Translations under genes and position numbers: made by a program
Notes under the pieces: generated by a model
What the model was told of the DNA's origin: nothing
Database searches by the model: none
What the model saw: only the letters and a program-made list of their open reading frames with translations
Shown: positions 22,573-27,748 of the stretch, piece after piece
How positions within the stretch are numbered: position 1 is the first letter of the stretch
Layout: each line of letters starts with the position of its first letter
DNA from: JAUIET01 sp045105115
GTDB taxonomy: Bacteria; Pseudomonadota; Gammaproteobacteria; Pseudomonadales; JAUIET01
Direction of reading: 5' to 3'
NCBI GenBank assembly: GCA_045105115.1
Contig: JBGCDE010000075.1
Span: forward strand, 1-27,748
Length of the DNA: 27,748 nt

Positions 22573-23192
22573 TCACCCTATACGGCGGCCCAACCACAAA
22601 TGTTCGCAAGGTAACAATCGCATTGGAAGAGTTAGAGCTTAGCTATAAAGCGCACCATATTCGCCTCGACTTAAAACATCAGCATCAAGAATGGTTTCTC
22701 GCAATGGCTCCTAATCACAAGATTCCTCTACTCGATGACAGCGCGTCGGCAACAAGAGTATGGGAATCAGGCGCGATACTCACTTATCTCACAGAGCAAT
22801 ACGACACAGAAGGCAAGATTTTGGCTAAATCTGGTCAGCACCGTTACACAGCTTTACAGGGTGCCTTCTTTCAAGCAGCGCACATAGGTCCAAATCTTGG
22901 CCGGCTAAACGATCAATTGACGGCGAGTGAAGATGACAAAATTCCAGCCATGGCTGATCTATTTTACGCTGAGGCCATTCGCCTGAGCGAGGTTCTTAAT
23001 CGCATGCTCGCCGACAGCCGTCCCTACCTGGCAATCAACTATTCCATAGCAGACATCATGCACTACCCGTGGATGAAAGCTGCACTCGATTTGCAGTTTC
23101 CAGCACTGATTGAAAAACCATTACTAGTGGAATGGATAGATCGTATCGGTGCGCGACCCGCAGTTCAGCGAGGCATGCGTTCGTTTTCATGA
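22569..23192 (+). CDS. Glutathione S-transferase family protein (YfcG/Nu-class-like)
   Basis: This 207-residue protein has a thioredoxin-fold N-terminal domain with MITLYGGPTTNVRKVTIALEE. It also has the N-H-K-I-P-L-L cis-proline motif near 49-55, WESGAILTYLTEQYD near 65-79 that binds the glutathione gamma-Glu, and an all-helical C-terminal domain containing SIADIMHYPWM. Thr9-Asn11 at the N-terminus are in the place of the Thr/Asn residues used by YfcG-type disulfide-reducing GSTs. GGGAG precedes the ATG, which overlaps the TVP38-like stop (ATGA). As the last gene of the arsenic operon, it may reduce or conjugate arsenic-thiol species with glutathione; this is inference. Its stop codon overlaps the convergent dioxygenase gene by 28 bp. 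Confidence 0.9.
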   Translation: MITLYGGPTTNVRKVTIALEELELSYKAHHIRLDLKHQHQEWFLAMAPNHKIPLLDDSASATRVWESGAILTYLTEQYDTEGKILAKSGQHRYTALQGAFFQAAHIGPNLGRLNDQLTASEDDKIPAMADLFYAEAIRLSEVLNRMLADSRPYLAINYSIADIMHYPWMKAALDLQFPALIEKPLLVEWIDRIGARPAVQRGMRSFS

Positions 23193-24037
23193 CGCGTCCA
23201 AAGTACCGGATAAAGTGGCCCACCAACTCTGTCGCCATGCCCCAAGCCATGCTCAGTCATAACCGCTGAGTGATCCGGGTCCATTCCTTCGGGGCGGAAG
23301 TTAATCCGTACGTCATCAGCTAGCCACTGTGTGTTGAATACTCGTAAACTCCTGCCAGGTGCAAGGTTACCTGAGCCACCGTGAATCATGCGCGAATTGA
23401 ACACAGCTATATCGCCGGGCTGCATATCCCAACTGAGCATGTCGTATTGCTCGCGATTACGTTCAATATCAGGGAAAGGCACCGTGTCCTTGTCGTCAAA
23501 AACAACCTGGTCCGCTTCATGGCCTGTTAAAGCGCCAAAATTAGTTTGCTTGTATTTCTGCGACCATCGATGAGAGCCTTTTACAAATTCCAATGCGCTG
23601 CGTTTTTCTACCGGCATTAGAGGCATCCAGATTGAACAGGTGTTAAAACCCTCTACAGACCAATAAGGTTCGTCTTGATGAAACGGGGTTCGAAATTGAT
23701 TGCCAGGTGTTCGAGCAAAAATAGCATCATAGAAAAAGTTCACTTCACTCACATTCATTAGCCGCCCGGCTATCTCGGCAAGCGGTCCGTCTTCTACAAA
23801 TTCGCGATACTCCTCAATCTCTGTCCACGCTTGTGCGTCAAAAAGGCAAACGTTTCCTTGCTCGTCTTTATCCCATACGCGGCCACGCGGGCTCGGCGAG
23901 GTCACATTCTTGTCAACGCCTATACGCAGCTTGTCTATCCAATGCGGTTCAACAACAGCTGACAGGAATACAACGCCTTCCTCGAAAAACTGCTCTATTA
24001 ACTTAGGCGTGATTAGCGCCTTAATATTGTTAGGCAT
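23165..24037 (-). CDS. Phytanoyl-CoA dioxygenase (PhyH) family protein
   Basis: This 290-residue Fe(II)/2-oxoglutarate-dependent oxygenase has the iron triad His120-x-Asp122 (FHQDEPYW) and His219 (SRMIHGG), with Arg229 or Arg232 (GRSLRVFN) for 2-oxoglutarate. The double-stranded beta-helix spans about 95-235. Family members hydroxylate small molecules or branched acyl-CoAs; the true substrate is unclear. A strong GAGGAGGG ribosome site precedes the ATG. The downstream 3' end overlaps the convergent GST gene. It is co-directional with, and 29 bp downstream of, the 3-hydroxyisobutyrate-dehydrogenase-like gene, suggesting a shared oxidative pathway. Confidence 0.93.
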   Translation of the reverse strand: MPNNIKALITPKLIEQFFEEGVVFLSAVVEPHWIDKLRIGVDKNVTSPSPRGRVWDKDEQGNVCLFDAQAWTEIEEYREFVEDGPLAEIAGRLMNVSEVNFFYDAIFARTPGNQFRTPFHQDEPYWSVEGFNTCSIWMPLMPVEKRSALEFVKGSHRWSQKYKQTNFGALTGHEADQVVFDDKDTVPFPDIERNREQYDMLSWDMQPGDIAVFNSRMIHGGSGNLAPGRSLRVFNTQWLADDVRINFRPEGMDPDHSAVMTEHGLGHGDRVGGPLYPVLWTRHENERMPR

Positions 24038-24066
24038 TGCTACCCTCCTCTAGTCACTTCGGCCCA

Positions 24067-24978
24067 CTAAGCTTCCCAGTGGGGAACCCAGTCTCCATCC
24101 ATTTCAAGAGACACACCTGCATAGTCTTCTTCCAGTTTTACGACGTGCAGTTCGCCTTTGTCGCCACCGTATGTTTCACGAGCCTGGTCAAAGCGTTGCT
24201 TAACCAGCCTTGTCACCGGCGCTTCAGTATTAGCACTGTCGCACGCTTCAACGATCAGACTCAGATCTTTTTGACAGAGGTCGAGTGTAAACGATGGGTC
24301 ATAATGCCCTGCAAATACAGACGGCGCATCATGATGCAGGCACCAGCTTTCGCTGGCGCCTATCTTCAGTGCGTTCCAGGCCCGCGACAAATCAACACCG
24401 GATTTGGTCGCCATAACCAACGCCTCACCCATTGCGGTTGCGTGTATCGCCCACAACTGATTGCTGGCGAGTTTGGTAATAGCGCCACTGCCATTTTCCC
24501 CCATAAAATGCACAGGCCCCATCAATTCCATCATTGGGCGAAGCCGCTCAACAGTCGCTTCATCACCGCCAGCAAACTGCGTCATGTTGCCGGAGCGTGC
24601 GCCATCAACAGCGCCGGTTACTGGCGCGTCGATAGCTTGTGCACCGGTTGCATTCACATCAGCGGCAAGGTTACGAGACAGTTCCGGATGGCTTGTGGTC
24701 ATATCCACCCACACCTGGCCTTCACCAAGAGATTCAATCAGACCGTTTAGGCCACGAACCACTTGCTCTATCTGCTTTGGACCGAAGACCATGGTAAAAA
24801 CCACGTCTGTATTGATGGCGGCTTCTCGTGGGGAGTCCGCCCAGGTGGCCCCAAGTGCAAGATGAGGCTCCGCACGAGCTTGATCAAGATCGCACACCGT
24901 TAATTGATGCCCACCACGAATCAGGTTAAGTGAAGCCGCCGCCCCCATGGTGCCAAGGCCAATAAATCCTATGCGCAT
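24067..24978 (-). CDS. 3-hydroxyisobutyrate dehydrogenase / beta-hydroxyacid dehydrogenase family
   Basis: This 303-residue NAD(P)-dependent oxidoreductase has the Rossmann motif GLGTMG at 7-12, followed by Asp30 at the end of strand 2, which suggests NAD. The substrate loop is IDAPVTGAVDGARSGNM at 116-132 and the catalytic Lys is Lys169 in GAITKLASNQL. The second domain is all-helical, as in the family. I chose the ATG at 24978 because CGGAG lies just upstream and the Rossmann fold then begins at residue 2. An alternative ATG at 25005 adds nine residues without support. It likely oxidises a 3-hydroxy acid or a related compound, and is grouped with the PhyH-family oxygenase downstream and a crotonase upstream. 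Confidence 0.92.
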   Translation of the reverse strand: MRIGFIGLGTMGAAASLNLIRGGHQLTVCDLDQARAEPHLALGATWADSPREAAINTDVVFTMVFGPKQIEQVVRGLNGLIESLGEGQVWVDMTTSHPELSRNLAADVNATGAQAIDAPVTGAVDGARSGNMTQFAGGDEATVERLRPMMELMGPVHFMGENGSGAITKLASNQLWAIHATAMGEALVMATKSGVDLSRAWNALKIGASESWCLHHDAPSVFAGHYDPSFTLDLCQKDLSLIVEACDSANTEAPVTRLVKQRFDQARETYGGDKGELHVVKLEEDYAGVSLEMDGDWVPHWEA

Positions 24979-25042
24979 TGCATTCTCCGAAGTGAGCGCT
25001 GTCACCCGGGTGCACAGCTATTATTGCTGCGTAAAATACATC

Positions 25043-25059
25043 AAAAACGCTCTCAGAGC
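25043..25059 (-). terminator. Weak terminator after the crotonase gene
   Basis: On the minus strand GCTC-TGA-GAGC (25059-25049) is followed by G and TTTTT (25047-25043). The stem is only four pairs, so termination would be partial at best. It sits between the crotonase stop and the next gene on that strand. Confidence 0.35.
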
Positions 25060-25090
25060 ATAAGAGTTTTTGCGTCCGCTGGAAGCGGTC

Positions 25091-25903
25091 TCAGCGCCCT
25101 TTAAACTTTGCCGGACGCTTTTCCATAAACGCATGCATTGCTTCACCCAAATCATCAGAATTAAGCGTGGTTACCATGGTCCATAGACCATTCAGCGTCA
25201 AGCTTTGCTCGGTGGTTAGGTCTTCACCTTGTTGCAACATATACTTGGTGCCGCGCACGGCAAGCGGGGCATTGGCGGCAATTTCATTGGCCATATCCAT
25301 GGCCGCCTCATTCACAGCGTCTACTGTGTCATAAACATCGTTTACCAAGCCGATTTTTTCAGCCCTGTGCGCATCAATGTCTTTGCCCGTGTAGGCAAGC
25401 TCTGCAACATGGCCAGCACCAACAATCGAGGGTAAGCGTTGCAAGGTACCAACGTCTGCCACAATTCCTATTTTGGTTTCACGCACACCAAAAGTGGCGT
25501 CTTTGGATGCAAGGCGAATATCGCAAGCGGTGATTAAATCGACAGCGGCACCTAAACAGTGTGAGTGAATCGCGGCAATAACAGGTACCGGACAATCAGC
25601 AACAGCCGTAATAGCGTCTTGGCATGTGCGTGTCATTTTAATTTGCTGCTGGGCACCACTTGCCGATGATAGATCCGGCTTCTCAGCGAAGCTTGATAGA
25701 TCAATACCTACACAGAAACTCTTGCCCCGCCCTTTTACTATTACGGCGCGCACCGAATCTTGCTCGGCTATGGCGGCCATGGCAGGTGGGAAATCCTGCC
25801 ACATATCCATAGACATAGCATTCAACTTCTCGGCTCGGTCAAGCCACAAAGTAGCGACGTTATTGTTTACTTCAACCGATAAAGTGCTGGACGAAAAAAT
25901 CAT
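25091..25903 (-). CDS. Crotonase-family enzyme, delta3,5-delta2,4-dienoyl-CoA isomerase-like
   Basis: This 270-residue crotonase has the oxyanion-hole segments FCVGIDLSSF near 63-72 and HSHCLGAAVDLITACDIRLAS near 113-133. Three acidic residues match the catalytic trio of mammalian dienoyl-CoA isomerase (ECH1): Asp122 (AAVDL), Glu142 (GVRET) and Asp150 (IVADVGTLQRLP). Ordinary enoyl-CoA hydratases have two Glu instead, so isomerisation of dienoyl-CoA is more likely than hydration. Typical C-terminal helices follow. A good AAGGAG ribosome site precedes the ATG. The upstream region has the shared dyad element at 25961-25984. It lies 112 bp upstream of the beta-hydroxyacid dehydrogenase and may feed the same pathway. 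Confidence 0.92.
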   Translation of the reverse strand: MIFSSSTLSVEVNNNVATLWLDRAEKLNAMSMDMWQDFPPAMAAIAEQDSVRAVIVKGRGKSFCVGIDLSSFAEKPDLSSASGAQQQIKMTRTCQDAITAVADCPVPVIAAIHSHCLGAAVDLITACDIRLASKDATFGVRETKIGIVADVGTLQRLPSIVGAGHVAELAYTGKDIDAHRAEKIGLVNDVYDTVDAVNEAAMDMANEIAANAPLAVRGTKYMLQQGEDLTTEQSLTLNGLWTMVTTLNSDDLGEAMHAFMEKRPAKFKGR

Positions 25904-25960
25904 GCTGTGCTCCTTGAAAGGGATGTTCGGGCAGCGGCGATGCTTGCCTTTGTATTATTA

Positions 25961-25984
25961 TGGCACATACACTGCCAATATAAA
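25961..25984. promoter_or_regulatory. Shared dyad / RpoN-like element, copy B
   Basis: The site reads TGGCACA-N4-CTGCC followed by AATATAAA, identical to copy A at 17067-17090 except in the central four bases. The arms extend to TTAT/ATAA, so it is a fuller dyad than copy A. It sits in the 100-bp gap between the crotonase gene (minus) and the GST gene (plus). On the plus strand an RpoN start would fall about 17 bases before the GST ATG. Confidence 0.55.
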
Positions 25985-26003
25985 CCGTTCCTGGAGCACC
26001 CGC

Positions 26004-27050
26004 ATGTACAAAGGCACTTACCAGTTGATAGGTTCAGAAATGAGCTTTTTCACACGCAAGTTAGAAGCGCAGCTCAGGTTCCAGCAAATTCCCTGGGAGT
26101 ATCAGTTCAAAACTGAGGAACGCAAAGCAGAACTTGAAGCCAGAGCAGGCACTCACTTTATTCCGCTACTGAAAACGCCTGAGAAATGGTTGATTCACGA
26201 CACCATTGCCATAGGCCCAATGCTTAATAGCCGCTTTCCGGATTATCCTGTCATTCCTGAAACGCCACTACAGCGTGCCTGCTGTTACATTCTCGAAGAC
26301 GCGTTTAATCACTGGCTAGGTCGTATTTGCGTGCACTCACGCTGGTGTTACCCCGATAATGTACGCTGGGTAGGCGCGCGTTTCGCCGCTAACTCGGTGC
26401 TTGATCGAAGCATTGAACATGACTTCACCCCTGAGGAACTTGAGCAGTTAACGCCAATTGGCCCAATGATGTATGAAGGATTTGGGAAAAACGTCTGTGA
26501 ATACAATGGCGTTGGCGCTGACCAAGCACAAGCTGTGCAAAGCGATTTCAAAAATATGCTTGGCGCCCTGGCAGCGCATTTTGCTAAGAACAATTTTCTG
26601 TTGGGAAACCGCCCCTGTCTTGCAGACTTCGCGCTGGCTGGCGCCAGTAAAGCGCACTTCATTTGTGACCCAGAGCCGCTCAGCTGGCTTGGCGAGTATA
26701 CTGAGATGCTGGTTGACTACACAGAGCAAATGTTTGACACATCCCGCACTATAGCCGGCCAATGGCCTGACAAAGACCAATTGCCAGATAGCCTGAATAT
26801 TGTGTTTGAGTATTTACAGGGAAGTTATTTTCAGTTTGCTACTGCCAATATTGCAGCCGGTTTGGCAGGTGAAAAATACTACGAATACGACTATGGCTTT
26901 GGGCCTACCAAAGCACGAACCCAGAAGCGCCTCAATGTTGCAAGGTTGCATGTGCGTGACGAATTGCAAAAGTCAGGTGCTGCCCATAATGCGGATATTC
27001 AGAACTATTTCAAAGATCGGCAGATTTTTGAGCATTACCTCAACGATTGA
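26004..27050 (+). CDS. Glutathione S-transferase-fold protein, long C-terminal domain
   Basis: This 348-residue protein begins with a thioredoxin-fold domain: YQLIGSEMSFFTRKLEAQL near 6-24, with Ser residues where GSTs place the glutathione-contacting hydroxyl, then THFIPLLKTPEKWLIHDTIAI near 49-69 with a cis-Pro. A long helical domain follows, with LGNRPCLADFALAG near 200-213. It is longer than a standard GST (about 210), with an extra C-terminal helical tail. Similar long GST-fold proteins of unknown function occur in marine gammaproteobacteria. I chose the ATG at 26004 because GGAG lies 7 bases upstream; earlier open frame runs antisense to the crotonase gene and is not coding. The start region carries the shared dyad element. 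Confidence 0.88.
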   Translation: MYKGTYQLIGSEMSFFTRKLEAQLRFQQIPWEYQFKTEERKAELEARAGTHFIPLLKTPEKWLIHDTIAIGPMLNSRFPDYPVIPETPLQRACCYILEDAFNHWLGRICVHSRWCYPDNVRWVGARFAANSVLDRSIEHDFTPEELEQLTPIGPMMYEGFGKNVCEYNGVGADQAQAVQSDFKNMLGALAAHFAKNNFLLGNRPCLADFALAGASKAHFICDPEPLSWLGEYTEMLVDYTEQMFDTSRTIAGQWPDKDQLPDSLNIVFEYLQGSYFQFATANIAAGLAGEKYYEYDYGFGPTKARTQKRLNVARLHVRDELQKSGAAHNADIQNYFKDRQIFEHYLND

Positions 27051-27142
27051 ATATCAGGTACACCTAGCTTGTGCGTTTATGTAGGGTAGTCAGAACTCTG
27101 CGCTTACGTGATAATAGGCGCCGAACATCATTTACTGTGTCT

Positions 27143-27147
27143 GGGAG
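27143..27147 (+). promoter_or_regulatory. Ribosome site that points to an ATC start
   Basis: GGGAG lies exactly six bases before ATC at 27154. No ATG, GTG or TTG occurs in that frame between the stop TAG at 27115-27117 and the signal peptide. The spacing strongly marks ATC as the initiation position, whether used as a rare start or mutated from ATG. Confidence 0.6.
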
Positions 27148-27153
27148 TCTGCA

Positions 27154-27748
27154 ATCAATACAATCAAAATAGCCATCCAAATTCTACTCAGTACTTGTTT
27201 TCTGGCACTCAGTGCTTGCAGCAATGTACCAAACAGCTTCAACCAGGTAGTTGAGGCCGATTTGTTCATCAGCGGTGGCTCTATTATCACAATGGAATCC
27301 AGTCAAGCGAATGCCGAAGCTGTGGTAGTAAAAGACGGCAAAATCCTGGCGGTTGGCCCGCTAAGCGAGTTAGAGAAATATCGCTCGTCAGCGAAAGAGC
27401 ATATTAATCTTGCCGGCAATACTCTGTTGCCCGGTTTCATCGACGGGCACAGTCATTTTGCACAAGCAATTGCGTCAGCAACATGGGGCAATGTGTCTGG
27501 CGCACCGGTTGGCACAATGAACAACATTCCTGACATCATCGCCGAATTGAAGTCACTCAAGGAAAGGAATGGTACCAAAGATGGTGAGTGGCTGATCGCC
27601 TATGGATACGACGCAGATACTTTAACTGACGGCCGTAACATCAATCGTGATGACATTGACGCCGCATTTCCAAACAACCCGGTGGTATTGATACACGTGT
27701 CCTTTCACGGCGCAATACTCAACAGCAAAGGGTTCGAGGCCATATCGT
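27154..27748 (+). CDS. Amidohydrolase family lipoprotein (partial, runs off the window)
   Basis: This is a partial coding region. From the ATC at 27154 the first residues would be (M)NTIKIAIQILLSTCFLAL, then SACSN, a lipoprotein signal peptide with lipobox LSAC and Cys22. The mature part has a metallo-hydrolase N-terminal beta-sandwich (ADLFISGGSIITMESS, then VKDGKILAVGPLSEL) and the metal-binding strand NTLLPGFIDGHSHFAQA, whose H-x-H pair (HSH) binds metal. This is the Amidohydro_3/YtcJ-like group, often N-substituted amide or exo-enzyme hydrolases. The segment GEWLIAYGYDADTL fits that group. The C-terminus with the remaining ligands lies beyond the window. The only ATG in frame, at 27292, would remove the signal peptide. 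Confidence 0.85.
   Translation, partial: MNTIKIAIQILLSTCFLALSACSNVPNSFNQVVEADLFISGGSIITMESSQANAEAVVVKDGKILAVGPLSELEKYRSSAKEHINLAGNTLLPGFIDGHSHFAQAIASATWGNVSGAPVGTMNNIPDIIAELKSLKERNGTKDGEWLIAYGYDADTLTDGRNINRDDIDAAFPNNPVVLIHVSFHGAILNSKGFEAIS

Noticed and set aside
24037..24750. Plus-strand open frame of 237 codons opposite the beta-hydroxyacid dehydrogenase
   Set aside because: It is antisense to a gene with clear Rossmann and catalytic motifs and shows no domain or ribosome site of its own.
25626..26003. Extension of the GST-fold gene into the crotonase gene
   Set aside because: It runs antisense through conserved crotonase sequence; GGAG marks the start at 26004.
27292..27748. ATG at 27292 as the true start of the amidohydrolase
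   Set aside because: It would discard the signal peptide, lipobox and first beta strands that are clearly coding, and has no ribosome site.

Overview
The window reads as ordinary, densely packed bacterial chromosome with mid-range G+C. Protein families (a TonB-dependent receptor, paired acyl-CoA dehydrogenases, SnoaL-fold proteins, phytanoyl-CoA dioxygenase, ammonia-dependent NadE of the E. coli type) and strong GGAG-type ribosome sites suggest a marine-type gammaproteobacterium with a broad appetite for lipid or isoprenoid-like carbon. That placement is inference from gene content. No tRNA, rRNA, CRISPR array, transposase or phage gene was seen.

Layout. 0-4.9 kb (minus strand): a catabolic-looking cluster, in transcription order a LinA-like SnoaL protein, a TonB-dependent receptor, a strong intergenic hairpin, a second SnoaL protein, an SDR dehydrogenase and a third SnoaL protein, running toward the left edge. 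5.1-6.9 kb: a small three-helix membrane protein (+) facing a membrane-anchored caspase-like protease (-), separated by a 67-bp near-perfect palindrome. 7.0-10.4 kb (+): two adjacent acyl-CoA dehydrogenases that look like the two subunits of one enzyme, then nadE. 10.45-14.1 kb (-): a kinase-like gene overlapping an inositol-monophosphatase-family gene, then a cobalt-type nitrile hydratase operon (alpha, beta, accessory protein). 14.3-17.0 kb: a DUF1330 protein (+), a DUF3336/patatin lipase (-) and an RhlG-like SDR (-).

17.2-19.8 kb (+): an inner-membrane-anchored OmpA-domain protein followed by a membrane-anchored protein with seven 28-residue coiled-coil-like repeats and a C-terminal helix-hairpin-helix domain. 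The latter gene is frameshifted by an exact 26-bp tandem duplication. 19.9-23.2 kb (+): an arsenic operon, arsR - [24-bp palindromic operator] - arsI - acr3 - TVP38/DedA-like protein - GST, with overlapping stop/start codons. 23.2-25.9 kb (-): phytanoyl-CoA dioxygenase family protein, 3-hydroxyisobutyrate-dehydrogenase-like protein and a dienoyl-CoA-isomerase-like crotonase. 26.0-27.7 kb (+): a GST-fold protein and the start of a lipoprotein-type amidohydrolase that lacks any standard start codon.

How they fit together: many genes are acyl-CoA, ketone/alcohol or hydration/dehydration enzymes, consistent with uptake through the outer membrane receptor and stepwise breakdown of a hydrophobic substrate. 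The arsenic operon is self-contained and adapted to organoarsenicals. Two intergenic regions about 8.9 kb apart (17.07 and 25.96 kb), each between divergent genes and each next to a lipid-type enzyme gene, carry nearly the same 24-bp dyad element, suggesting one shared regulator or an RpoN-type promoter. The most notable observations are the 26-bp frameshifting duplication, this shared element, the missing start codon of the amidohydrolase, the large palindrome beside the caspase gene, and the arsI operator arrangement.
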